Assembly: GCF_024448505.1 (NCBI RefSeq)
Contig: NZ_JAMOHV010000001.1
Location: forward strand, 248,001 to 312,000
From: Stutzerimonas degradans
GTDB lineage: Bacteria; Pseudomonadota; Gammaproteobacteria; Pseudomonadales; Pseudomonadaceae
Direction: 5' to 3'
Length of the DNA stretch: 64,000 nt
Shown here: in pieces, positions 15,988 through 24,305 of the stretch
Layout of the letters: each line of letters opens with the position of its first letter
Position numbering within the stretch: position 1 is the stretch's first letter
Translations under genes and position numbers: made by a program
Notes under the pieces: model-generated
Databases searched by the model: none
Seen by the model: the letters and a program-made list of their open reading frames with translations, nothing else
Told to the model about the DNA's origin: nothing

Positions 15988-17460
15988 TCAGACGAACAGC
16001 TTGGTCCCCAGCCAGAACAGGCCGGCGGAAAGCGCGATGGTGGCCGGCAATGTCAGTACCCAGGCCATCAGGATCGTGCGGATGGTGTTGATCTGCAGCC
16101 CGCTGTTGTTGGCGACCATCGTACCGGCGACGCCGGAGGAGAGGATGTGCGTGGTGGAAACCGGCAGGCTGTAGAGGTTGGCCATGCCGATGGCGAACAC
16201 CGCGGTGACCTGCGCGCACATGCCCTGAGCGTAGGTCATGCCCTGCTTGCCGATCTTCTCGCCGACGGTGCGCACCACGCGCCGCCAGCCGACCATGGTG
16301 CCGAGGCCGAGCGCCAGGGCCACGGCGAGGATCACGCCGAACGGCGCGTATTCGGTGGTGGCGGTGAGGTCCTTGCGCAGCTTGTCGAGGTCGGCCTGCT
16401 CGCGCTTCGGGATGCCCTTCAGCTTGCCGACCTTCTTCGCCGTGTCGTCCAGGCAGAGCAGGTAGCGGCGCACCTCGATGCGGCGTTTGGCCGGCATGTC
16501 GCGGTAGTTGGTGATTCCGTCCAGGCTGCCCAGCAGTGCATCGATGGTCGGCTCGGTGAGCTGCGGGTCGCAACGGAAGTGGCGGGGCAGCTCGGTCTGG
16601 CCGTTCTTGCCGAGCGCCAGGTAGTCCTGCAGCGCGTCGTGGTTACGCGCATAGAACTGCTGCAGGTGGACGGCGGCGTGACGGGTCCGTTCGATCTCGT
16701 AGCCGGTGCTGGTCTGGTCGAGCACGAACTTGGCCGGGACGATGCCGATCAGCACCAGCATGATCAGACCGATGCCTTTCTGGCCGTCGTTGGAACCATG
16801 CACGAAGCTCATGGCCATGGCCGAGACGATCAGCACCAGGCGGTTCCAGAACGGCGGGTGCTTCTTGCCCTTGTGCTGCGAGCGGATGTGCGGGGTGTCG
16901 TGCATCTTGTTGACCGGGAAGCGCTTGCGCAGCAGCCACAGCAGCAGTGCACCGATCAGGAAGCCCGCCAGCGGCGAGAAGATCAGCGACAGGCCGATGT
17001 CGATGGCCTTCTTCCAGTTGACCCCGTCGGCCACCGAGATATCGGTGAGCATCGCATTGGCCAGCCCGACGCCGAGGATCGAGCCGATCAGCGTGTGCGA
17101 ACTGGAGGCCGGGATGCCGAAGTACCAGGTGCCGAGGTTCCAGGCGATAGCCGCGGCGAGCAGGGCGAATACCATCACCAGGCCGCGCCCGGTGTCGACG
17201 TTGATCAGCAGTTCCACCGGCAGCAGGTGGACGATGGCGTAGGCCACCCCGACGCCGCCGAGCAGCACGCCGAGAAAGTTGAAGATGCCGGAGAAGACCA
17301 CTGCCAGGTGCGGCGGCATCGCATTGGTGTAGATCACCGTTGCCACTGCGTTGGCGGTGTCGTGGAAGCCGTTGATGAACTCGAAACTGAGGACGAAGAG
17401 CAGGGCGAGGACGAGGCTGGCTGCGACCCAGAAGTCCAGGCCGCTGAAGAGATCGAACAT
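15988..17460 (-). CDS. PiT-family inorganic phosphate transporter, PitA-like
   Basis: A low-affinity, cation-coupled phosphate transporter with 490 residues. The two PHO4 repeats are visible: FHDTANAVATVIYTNAMPP near the N-terminus and VHGSNDGQKGIGLIML in the middle, then SLPVSTTHILSSG near the end. A ~150-residue hydrophilic loop (about 245-385) separates the membrane halves, as in E. coli PitA. It is divergent from the DUF47-PiT operon, giving two different PiT transporters back to back. ATG 17460 is the only sensible start, though its ribosome site is poor. Confidence 0.9.
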   Translation of the reverse strand: MFDLFSGLDFWVAASLVLALLFVLSFEFINGFHDTANAVATVIYTNAMPPHLAVVFSGIFNFLGVLLGGVGVAYAIVHLLPVELLINVDTGRGLVMVFALLAAAIAWNLGTWYFGIPASSSHTLIGSILGVGLANAMLTDISVADGVNWKKAIDIGLSLIFSPLAGFLIGALLLWLLRKRFPVNKMHDTPHIRSQHKGKKHPPFWNRLVLIVSAMAMSFVHGSNDGQKGIGLIMLVLIGIVPAKFVLDQTSTGYEIERTRHAAVHLQQFYARNHDALQDYLALGKNGQTELPRHFRCDPQLTEPTIDALLGSLDGITNYRDMPAKRRIEVRRYLLCLDDTAKKVGKLKGIPKREQADLDKLRKDLTATTEYAPFGVILAVALALGLGTMVGWRRVVRTVGEKIGKQGMTYAQGMCAQVTAVFAIGMANLYSLPVSTTHILSSGVAGTMVANNSGLQINTIRTILMAWVLTLPATIALSAGLFWLGTKLFV

Positions 17461-17592
17461 GAGAGTGTCCGCGGGGGTTCTTTGGAGGCGCGCGATTATG
17501 CCAGAAGGTTCACATCATGGCCTTTGGATATGTAACCGACGCCCGGCGCCCGGCCCGGCCAAGGTTTTTCCGCCAGGCGGTCACATTAGTTT

Positions 17593-17598
17593 TATAAT
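17593..17598 (+). promoter_or_regulatory. Candidate -10 box of DUF47-PiT operon
   Basis: A perfect TATAAT lies 30 bases upstream of the DUF47 start, in the 167-base gap between divergent phosphate genes. No good -35 hexamer is found 16-18 bases upstream. GGTCACATTAG just before it recalls half of a Pho box, but only loosely. Confidence 0.45.
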
Positions 17599-17627
17599 CG
17601 CGGCTTCCTTACCGAAAGGCGCTGTCT

Positions 17628-18305
17628 ATGCCAATCAATCCGTTTGTCAGTCTCTTCGGCCGTTCGCCCATTGGCCCGATGCAGCAGCACATGGCCAAAT
17701 CCCACGAATGCGCGGCGAACCTGGTTCCGTTCTTCCAGGCGGTGATGGCGCAGGACTGGGAACGCGTCGAGCAGATCCAGCAGGAAATGGTTCAGCTGGA
17801 GAACGAGGCCGACAAACTGAAAAAGAGCGTCCGCCAGCACCTGCCCAAGAGTCTGTTCCTGCCGGTGCCGCGCTCGGACCTGCTCGATCTGCTGAGCGTG
17901 CAGGACAAGATTGCCAATCGGGCCAAGGACATCGCCGGCCTGATGCTCGGCCGCTGCATGAACATTCCGCCGCAGCTGCAGCCGCAGATGCTGGCTTATG
18001 TGCAGCGTTGCGTCGATGCCAGCACCCAGGCGCTCAAGGCGCTCAAGGAACTCGACGCTCTGCTGGAAACCGGCTTCAGCGGCCGCGAAGCCGCACTCGT
18101 GGAGAAAATGGTCGAGGAGCTCGAAGACATCGAGCGCGACACCGACCGCATGCAGGTCGCCGTGCGGCGCAACCTGTATCAGCTGGAAAAGGACCTTCCG
18201 CCCGTGGATGTGATCTTCCTCTACAAGATCATCGAATGGGTTGGCGACATCGCCGACCGTGCCGAACGCGTCGGCAACCGACTGGAACAATTGCTGGCGC
18301 GCTGA
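17628..18305 (+). CDS. DUF47/TIGR00153 PhoU-like phosphate transport regulator
   Basis: A 225-residue, all-helical cytoplasmic protein of the DUF47 family, distantly related to PhoU. Blocks include QENEADKLKKSVRQHLPKS-type acid/base helices, VQDKIANRAKDIAGLML and DIERDTDRMQVAVRRNL. Members are encoded with PiT transporters and are thought to control or assist them. ATG 17628 follows AAAGG. The PiT gene starts 37 bases downstream, so the two form an operon. It parallels the Pst-PhoU pairing at the start of the window. Confidence 0.88.
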   Translation: MPINPFVSLFGRSPIGPMQQHMAKSHECAANLVPFFQAVMAQDWERVEQIQQEMVQLENEADKLKKSVRQHLPKSLFLPVPRSDLLDLLSVQDKIANRAKDIAGLMLGRCMNIPPQLQPQMLAYVQRCVDASTQALKALKELDALLETGFSGREAALVEKMVEELEDIERDTDRMQVAVRRNLYQLEKDLPPVDVIFLYKIIEWVGDIADRAERVGNRLEQLLAR

Positions 18306-18342
18306 GCGCCAGCATCCTTTCTGGCTTCAACAGGTAATCCTT

Positions 18343-19608
18343 ATGTCTCTTCTCTCGGAATACGGTTTCGTACTCCTCGTGCTCGCCTGCTTGTTCGGCT
18401 TCTTCATGGCCTGGGGCGTGGGCGCCAATGACGTGGCCAATGCGATGGGCACCTCGGTCGGCTCCAAGGCACTGACCATCCGCCAGGCGATCTTCATCGC
18501 CATGATCTTCGAATTCTGCGGCGCCTACCTGGCCGGCGGCGAAGTGACCGAGACGATCAAGAACGGCATCGTCGATGCGGAGATCATTACGCCGGACCTG
18601 ATGGTGCTGGGCATGATGTCGGCGCTGCTGGCCGCCGGCACCTGGCTGCTGATCGCGACCTCACGCGGCTGGCCGGTGTCGACCACGCACTCGATCATCG
18701 GCGCGGTGATCGGCTTCGCCGCCGTCGGCATCTCGATGGACGCCGTGCATTGGGGCGCGATCGGCCCGATCGTCGCCAGCTGGGTGATCACGCCGTTCCT
18801 TTCCGGATTGGTGGCTTTCGGCCTGTTCCTGAGCGTGCAGCGGCTGATCATGGATACCGAAGAACCGTTCCGTAACGCCAAGCGCTATGTGCCGCTGTAC
18901 ATGTTCGCCACCGGCTTCATGGTCGCGTTGATGACTGTGACCAAGGGCCTCAAGCATGTCGGGTTGCACCTTTCCGGCGCGCAGGGCCTGCTGCTGGCGG
19001 TGGCCATCGGTTTGCTGGTGATGTTCGCCGGCATCGCGCTGCTGTCGCGCATCAAGGTCGACGCGGAAGCGGATCGCACCTTCCACTTCGCCAGCGTGGA
19101 GAAGGTGTTCGCCGTACTGATGGTGTTCACCGCCTGCTCGATGGCCTTCGCCCACGGTGCCAACGACGTGGCCAACGCAGTCGGTCCGCTGGCGGCCATC
19201 GTCGGCGTGATCGAGTCCGGCGGTGCCAGCGACATCGCCGCCAAGTCCGCCGTGCCGGGCTGGGTGCTGCTGCTCGGTGCGCTGGGGATCGTCATCGGCC
19301 TGGCTACCTACGGTTACAAGGTGATCGCCACCGTCGGCAAGGAAATCACCGAGCTGACGCCCAGCCGCGGTTTCGCCGCCGAACTGGCGACGGCGTCCAC
19401 CGTGGTCGGCGCTTCGGCCATCGGCCTGCCGGTGTCCACCACCCATACGCTGGTTGGCGCGGTGCTCGGCATCGGCATCGCGCGCGGCATCGGCGCGCTG
19501 AATCTGGGTGTGATCGGCAAGATCTTCGTTTCCTGGATCGTCACGCTGCCGGCCGGTGCACTGCTGTCGATCGTGTTCTTCAGCATCCTGCAGGGCCTGT
19601 TCGGCTGA
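18343..19608 (+). CDS. PiT-family inorganic phosphate transporter with DUF47 partner
   Basis: A 421-residue integral membrane transporter. Two GANDVANA signatures at 27-34 and 272-279 are the hallmark of the inverted PHO4 repeats. PVSTTHSIIGAVIGF and PVSTTHTLVGAVLGI are the second matched pair. It lacks the long central loop of the neighbouring PitA-like protein, so the two are not recent duplicates. It is probably coupled to phosphate import with H+ or Na+. It follows the DUF47 gene in one operon and precedes argE by 100 bases. Confidence 0.92.
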   Translation: MSLLSEYGFVLLVLACLFGFFMAWGVGANDVANAMGTSVGSKALTIRQAIFIAMIFEFCGAYLAGGEVTETIKNGIVDAEIITPDLMVLGMMSALLAAGTWLLIATSRGWPVSTTHSIIGAVIGFAAVGISMDAVHWGAIGPIVASWVITPFLSGLVAFGLFLSVQRLIMDTEEPFRNAKRYVPLYMFATGFMVALMTVTKGLKHVGLHLSGAQGLLLAVAIGLLVMFAGIALLSRIKVDAEADRTFHFASVEKVFAVLMVFTACSMAFAHGANDVANAVGPLAAIVGVIESGGASDIAAKSAVPGWVLLLGALGIVIGLATYGYKVIATVGKEITELTPSRGFAAELATASTVVGASAIGLPVSTTHTLVGAVLGIGIARGIGALNLGVIGKIFVSWIVTLPAGALLSIVFFSILQGLFG

Positions 19609-19708
19609 TTGCGGCGCCGCCCGCTGGTCGCTGGGCGGCGCGATTTCGGCATCGCGACGGGTTTCATGCTTCACTGCACGCGTCGTTCGCCATGCCGAGG
19701 AGCCGTCC

Positions 19709-20863
19709 GTGCCCATCCCCTCTCTCAAGGAGCAGTTCGCCGCGCTGATCGCCGCGCCGTCGGTGAGCTGCACTCAGCCCGGCTGGGACCAGAGCAACCG
19801 CGCCGTGATCGAGCTGCTGGCCGGCTGGCTCGGTGAGCTGGGCTTCGCCTGCGAGACCCCCGAAGTTGCCCCCGGCAAGTTCAACCTGCTGGCCGTCTAC
19901 GGCTCCGGCCCGGGCGGCCTGGTGCTGGCCGGACACAGCGATACCGTGCCCTACGATGCCGGGCTGTGGACGTCCGACCCGCTGCGCCTGCGCGAGGCCG
20001 ACGACCGCTGGTACGGGCTGGGCAGCTGCGACATGAAGGGCTTCTTTGCACTGGTGATCGAGGCGGTGCGCACGCTGCTCGACCAGCCGTTCCGCCAGCC
20101 GCTGCTGATCCTCGCCACCTGTGACGAGGAAAGCTCGATGTCCGGCGCCCGCGCGCTGGCGGCGGCCGGTCAGCCGCTCGGGCGGGCCGCGCTGATCGGC
20201 GAGCCCACCGGCCTGCGCCCGGTGCGGCTGCACAAGGGCATCATGATGGAGCGCCTGGACATCCTCGGGCAGAGCGGTCACTCGTCCAATCCAGCCTACG
20301 GCCACAGCGCACTGGAGGCGATGCACGCGGCGATGGGCGAGCTGCTGGCGCTGCGCCGCGAGTGGCAGGCCGAGTTCAACAACCCGCTGTTCGACGTGCC
20401 GGGGCCGACGCTCAATCTCGGCTGCATCCACGGCGGCGACAATCCCAACCGCATCTGCGGCCAGTGCGCGCTGGAATTCGACCTGCGCCCGCTGCCGGGC
20501 ATGGACCCGGCGCAGCTGCGCACGGCGATCCGCCAGCGCCTGCAGCCGCTGGCCGAGCAGCATCGGGTAAACATCGAGCTGGCGCCGATCTTCCCCAGCG
20601 TGCCGGCCTTCGAGCAGGCCGCCGATAGCGAGCTGGTGCAGCTTGCCGAGCGCCTCACCGGCCACGCCGCCCACGCGGTGGCGTTCGCCACCGAAGCGCC
20701 TTATCTTCAGCAGCTCGGCTGCCAGACGCTGATCCTCGGCCCCGGCGACATCGCCTGCGCGCACCAGCCGGACGAGTATCTTGCGCTGGCGCGTATCGAG
20801 CCGACCGTGCAGCTGCTGCGGCGGATGATCGAGCACTATTGTCTGCAACCGGCGCGGGCTTGA
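19709..20863 (+). CDS. argE: Acetylornithine deacetylase
   Basis: M20-family zinc hydrolase that releases ornithine from N-acetylornithine in arginine synthesis. It has 384 residues. The metal and catalytic residues are in place: HSDTVP with His76 and Asp78, Asp108 in SCDMKG, Glu140-Glu141 in CDEESS, Glu165 in GEPTGL, and a late His in ACAHQPDEYL. GTG 19709 was chosen because CGAGGAG stands 8 bases upstream and the product then starts MPIPSLKEQF, as in relatives. argA follows 35 bases later. Pseudomonads also use the ArgJ cyclic route, so this ArgE may be auxiliary. Confidence 0.93.
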   Translation: MPIPSLKEQFAALIAAPSVSCTQPGWDQSNRAVIELLAGWLGELGFACETPEVAPGKFNLLAVYGSGPGGLVLAGHSDTVPYDAGLWTSDPLRLREADDRWYGLGSCDMKGFFALVIEAVRTLLDQPFRQPLLILATCDEESSMSGARALAAAGQPLGRAALIGEPTGLRPVRLHKGIMMERLDILGQSGHSSNPAYGHSALEAMHAAMGELLALRREWQAEFNNPLFDVPGPTLNLGCIHGGDNPNRICGQCALEFDLRPLPGMDPAQLRTAIRQRLQPLAEQHRVNIELAPIFPSVPAFEQAADSELVQLAERLTGHAAHAVAFATEAPYLQQLGCQTLILGPGDIACAHQPDEYLALARIEPTVQLLRRMIEHYCLQPARA

Positions 20864-20898
20864 CGCCGCGCCTCTACGTCAATCCCACGGGTTCATCC

Positions 20899-22197
20899 AT
20901 GCACGACTACGTCACCTGGCTTCGCGACTCCTCGCCCTACATCAATTCGCACCGCGACCGCACCTTCGTCGTCATGCTGCCGGGCGACGGCCTGGAGCAT
21001 GCCAACTTCGCCAACATCGTCCACGACCTGGTGCTGCTGCACAGCCTCGGCGTGCGTCTGGTACTGGCGTTCGGCTCGCGCCCGCAGATCGAGGCGCGCC
21101 TGGCGGCGCGCGGCATCGAGCCGCGCTATCACCGTGACCTGCGCATCACCGACGCAGCGACGCTGGAATGCGTGATCGATGCGGTCGGGCAGATGCGCAT
21201 CGCGCTGGAAGCGCGGCTGTCGATGGACATGGCCGCCTCGCCCATGCAGGGTGCGCGGCTGCGCGTGGCCAGCGGCAACTTCGTCACCGCGCGACCGATC
21301 GGCGTGCTCGACGGGGTCGACCTGCACCACACCGGCGAGGTGCGGCGCATCGACCGCAAGGGCATCGGCCGCCTGCTCGACGAGCGCACCATCGTGCTGC
21401 TGTCGCCGCTGGGCTACTCGCCGACCGGCGAGATTTTCAACCTCGCGTGTGAGGACGTCGCCACCCGCGCCGCCATCGATCTGCAGGCCGACAAGCTGGT
21501 GCTTTATGGCGCCGAAACCGGGCTGCTGGACGAGAGCGGCCGGCTGGTGCGCGAGCTGCGCCCGCAGCAGATTCCGGCCTACGTCGAACGCCTCGGCAGC
21601 CAGTACCAGGCCGAGCTGCTGGATGCCGCCGCGCAGGCCTGCCGCGGCGGCGTGCGGCGCAGTCACGTGGTCAGCTACGCCGACGACGGCGCGTTGCTCA
21701 ACGAGCTGTTCACTCGCGACGGCGCCGGCACGCTGGTGACCCAGGAGCAGTTCGAGCAGCTGCGCGAGGCAACCATCGAGGACGTCGGCGGGCTGATCGA
21801 CCTGATCACCCCGCTGGAGGAGCAGGGCATTCTGGTGCGGCGCTCGCGCGAAGTGCTGGAGCGTGAGGTCGAGCAGTTCAGCATCGTCGAGCGCGACGGG
21901 CTGATCATCGCCTGCGCGGCGCTCTATCCGATCGCCGATTCGGATGCCGGCGAGCTGGCCTGTCTGGCGGTCAACCCGGAATACCGCCATGGCGGGCGCG
22001 GCGACGAGCTGCTCGAACGCATCGAGGAGCGTGCGCGCAAGCTGGGGCTGAAGAAGCTCATCGTGCTCACCACGCGCACCGCCCACTGGTTCCGCGAGCG
22101 CGGCTTCGAGCCGATCGGCGTCGAGCACCTGCCGGCGGCACGCGCCTCGCTGTACAACTTCCAGCGCAACTCGAAGATCTTCGAAAAAGCGCTCTGA
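20899..22197 (+). CDS. argA: N-acetylglutamate synthase
   Basis: Catalyses the first committed step of arginine synthesis, acetyl-CoA plus glutamate to N-acetylglutamate. It has 432 residues, the usual ArgA length. An N-terminal amino-acid-kinase-like domain (about 20-280) binds the arginine inhibitor. A GNAT acetyltransferase domain (about 290-430) includes ELACLAVNPEYRHGGRGDELL, the acetyl-CoA pyrophosphate loop. ATG 20899 gives a start closely like P. aeruginosa ArgA; an upstream in-frame TTG is rejected. It probably shares an operon with argE. A GC-rich hairpin follows the stop codon. Confidence 0.96.
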   Translation: MHDYVTWLRDSSPYINSHRDRTFVVMLPGDGLEHANFANIVHDLVLLHSLGVRLVLAFGSRPQIEARLAARGIEPRYHRDLRITDAATLECVIDAVGQMRIALEARLSMDMAASPMQGARLRVASGNFVTARPIGVLDGVDLHHTGEVRRIDRKGIGRLLDERTIVLLSPLGYSPTGEIFNLACEDVATRAAIDLQADKLVLYGAETGLLDESGRLVRELRPQQIPAYVERLGSQYQAELLDAAAQACRGGVRRSHVVSYADDGALLNELFTRDGAGTLVTQEQFEQLREATIEDVGGLIDLITPLEEQGILVRRSREVLEREVEQFSIVERDGLIIACAALYPIADSDAGELACLAVNPEYRHGGRGDELLERIEERARKLGLKKLIVLTTRTAHWFRERGFEPIGVEHLPAARASLYNFQRNSKIFEKAL

Positions 22198-22204
22198 GGC
22201 GCTG

Positions 22205-22227
22205 GCGGCGGGCATCGCGCCCGCCGC
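22205..22227. terminator. Bidirectional terminator between argA and gshA
   Basis: The perfect 9 bp arms GCGGCGGGC and GCCCGCCGC, with a 5-base loop, lie in the 39-base gap between two convergent stop codons. There is no T run, but its placement fits a shared terminator. Confidence 0.6.
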
Positions 22228-22236
22228 AGGCAACGA

Positions 22237-23814
22237 TCAGGCGTCGAGGCTGCGCTGGTAGTCGGCGACGAAGCTGTCGAAATCCAGGCGGTCGGCGGCT
22301 TCCGTCGCCGCCTGCTGTTCCAGCGACTGGCGCGCCGCAGCCTCGAAACCGGCCAGCACCTCGGCGGCCAGCGGCTTTGCGCGGAAATGCTCGGCATGGC
22401 GGAGCGTCTGGCGCATGGCGAATCGGCTGAAGCTCTCGCCGCTGCGGCGCAGCTCGTCGAGCACGCGTGCCGACGGGGTCAGGCGGCTGTCGGCAACCTT
22501 GGCGCGCTGTTCGGCAAGCGCCTCGGCATGCCGCGCATCACCGTGGCTGCGATCGAGCAGCGCGGCGACACGACCGATGCCGTCGAGCAGCTCGCCGGCC
22601 CACACGGTGAGGGGCACGCTCTCGCCGCGGCGGCGCAGCTCCAGGCCCGGACGCCGGCCCTCCTTGACCACCTTGAGGAAGTTGTCGGTGGCCGCGCCGC
22701 ATTCGCCTTCGGCCAGACAGGGGCTGTCATCCAGCGCGCAGAACAACAGGAAGGCATCGAGGAAGCGCGCCTCGCCGAGGTCGATGCCCAGCGGCAGAAA
22801 CGGGTTGATGTCCAGGCAGCGCACTTCGATGTACTGGATGCCGCGCGCCCGCAGCGCCTGCAGCGGCCGTTCGCCGACCGCGGTGACGCGCTTGGGGCGG
22901 ATGTTGGAGTAGTACTCGTTTTCGATCTGCAGCACGTTGGTGTTGAGCTGCTGCCAGTTGCCGGCGGCATCCTTGGTGCCCAGCGCCACGTACTCGGGGT
23001 AGGGCGTGGAGACCGCGTGGTAAAGGCTTTCGGTATAGCTGGGCAGGTCGTCGTAGCAGGGCGTCAGACCGGCCTGGGCGTTGTTCTGGTAACCCAGGTC
23101 GCTCATGCGCAGGCTGGTCGCCCAGGGCAGGTAGAGCGTGTGCTCGTCGAGCGATTCGAGCTGGTGCGCGCGGCCACGCAGGAAGCCGGCATCCAGCGCC
23201 GGCGAGGCGCCGAACAGGTACATCAACAGCCAGCTGTGGCGACGGAAGTTGCGGATCAGGCTGATGTAGCGACTGGAGCGATAGTCCTGCGCGCTGCGCG
23301 GGTCGCCGTCGTCGGCCTGCAGCACCGCCCACAGCTGCTCGGGCAGCGAGAAGTTGTAGTGAATGCCGGCGATGCACTGCATGGTCTTGCCGTAGCGCAG
23401 CGCCAGGCCCTGGCGGTAGACGTGCTTGAGCCGGCCGACGTTGGAGCTGCCGTACTCGGCGATGGGAATGTCCGCCTCGTCTGGCAGCGGACAGGGCATC
23501 GACGGGCTCCAGAGGAATTCGCCGTCGAGCTTGGCGTAGGTGAACCGGTGGATGGTCTCCAGCTCGGCCAGCGTGTTGCGCGGGTCCTGGTCGGTGCCGG
23601 TGATGAACTCCAGCAGCGCCTCGGAATAGTCGGTGGTGATCTGTGGATGCGTCAGCGCCGAGCCGAGGGCACGCGGATGCGGGCTGTGGGCCAGCTGCCC
23701 GTGCGCATCGACGCGCAGGCATTCGCGCTCGATCCCGTGCAGGCATTGGCTGAGCAGCGGCAGGTTGGTTTGCTCGGCCAGCAGTGCCAGACGATGAGAG
23801 AGAAGATCGCTCAA
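22237..23814 (-). CDS. gshA: Glutamate-cysteine ligase
   Basis: Makes gamma-glutamylcysteine, the first and rate-limiting step of glutathione synthesis. It has 525 residues and belongs to the gammaproteobacterial GshA type. The motifs are GIERECLRV near the N-terminus, [14 protein letters not shown], and [14 protein letters not shown]. The start is most likely TTG at 23814: the product then begins [12 protein letters not shown], as in other pseudomonads, with GAAGGA about 9 bases upstream. A longer frame to 23895 runs through a strong hairpin and is rejected. The rare start codon may limit expression. Confidence 0.94.
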   Translation of the reverse strand: MSDLLSHRLALLAEQTNLPLLSQCLHGIERECLRVDAHGQLAHSPHPRALGSALTHPQITTDYSEALLEFITGTDQDPRNTLAELETIHRFTYAKLDGEFLWSPSMPCPLPDEADIPIAEYGSSNVGRLKHVYRQGLALRYGKTMQCIAGIHYNFSLPEQLWAVLQADDGDPRSAQDYRSSRYISLIRNFRRHSWLLMYLFGASPALDAGFLRGRAHQLESLDEHTLYLPWATSLRMSDLGYQNNAQAGLTPCYDDLPSYTESLYHAVSTPYPEYVALGTKDAAGNWQQLNTNVLQIENEYYSNIRPKRVTAVGERPLQALRARGIQYIEVRCLDINPFLPLGIDLGEARFLDAFLLFCALDDSPCLAEGECGAATDNFLKVVKEGRRPGLELRRRGESVPLTVWAGELLDGIGRVAALLDRSHGDARHAEALAEQRAKVADSRLTPSARVLDELRRSGESFSRFAMRQTLRHAEHFRAKPLAAEVLAGFEAAARQSLEQQAATEAADRLDFDSFVADYQRSLDA

Positions 23815-23855
23815 CTTGTGGATTCCTTCACGCGACAGTCGGCCCAATATGGGGA

Positions 23856-23888
23856 CGCAAACGCCGCTGCACAAGAGCGGCGTTTGCG
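23856..23888 (-). terminator. Strong hairpin between thioesterase and gshA
   Basis: A perfect 13 bp stem, CGCAAACGCCGCT with its complement and a 7-base loop, lies 26 bases past the thioesterase stop and 42 bases before the gshA start, all on the minus strand. It is probably the terminator of the tex-thioesterase unit, although no T run follows; it would also lie in the gshA leader if transcription reads through. Confidence 0.6.
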
Positions 23889-23913
23889 CGGGCACAGGAT
23901 TGGTGGCGCGGCG

Positions 23914-24303
23914 TTACAGGCAGGCGAAGGTGGCCTGCGCCTTGGCGATCAGCTTGTCGCCCTGGTGCACCTCAGCTTCGAGCACCTGGGTGCGCCGGCC
24001 GCCATGCACCACCCACGCCCGGCAGCGTAGCTCGCCATCGGTGACCGGGCGGATGTAGTTGACCTTGCATTCCAGCGTCACGCTGTTCGGCGAGCCATCG
24101 CCGAGGCTGTGGCTGGCCTGGCCCATGGCGGTGTCGATCAGCGAGAACAGCGCGCCGCCGTGCAGCTTGCCGTGCAGGTTGCGCAGACCGTCGTGCATGG
24201 TCAGGCCGAGCACGGCCTCGCCATTACCGACCTGGTGGATTTCCAGGCCGAGCAGACGGCCGAAGGCGCTGGAGTTGCCCACCGCCTCGACTTGCATGCT
24301 CAT
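23914..24303 (-). CDS. PaaI-type hotdog thioesterase
   Basis: A 129-residue hotdog-fold acyl-CoA thioesterase. The family motif is RNLHGKLHGGALFSLIDTAMG (41-61), in which the HGG..F.L.D pattern marks the active-site helix. Substrate unknown; likely an aromatic or medium-chain acyl-CoA. ATG 24303 sits 2 bases after the tex stop region and uses the GAGG embedded in the tex 3' end, so translation is probably coupled to tex. A second ATG two codons later is possible. Confidence 0.88.
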   Translation of the reverse strand: MSMQVEAVGNSSAFGRLLGLEIHQVGNGEAVLGLTMHDGLRNLHGKLHGGALFSLIDTAMGQASHSLGDGSPNSVTLECKVNYIRPVTDGELRCRAWVVHGGRRTQVLEAEVHQGDKLIAKAQATFACL

Positions 24304-24305
24304 GC

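Noticed and set aside
16147-17535. A 462-codon open frame opposite the PitA-like transporter
   Set aside because: Antisense of a membrane protein; no motif and no ribosome site.
17570-17592. Pho box upstream of the DUF47-PiT operon
   Set aside because: Only one loose half-site (GGTCACATTAG) is seen; the direct-repeat spacing of a Pho box is missing.
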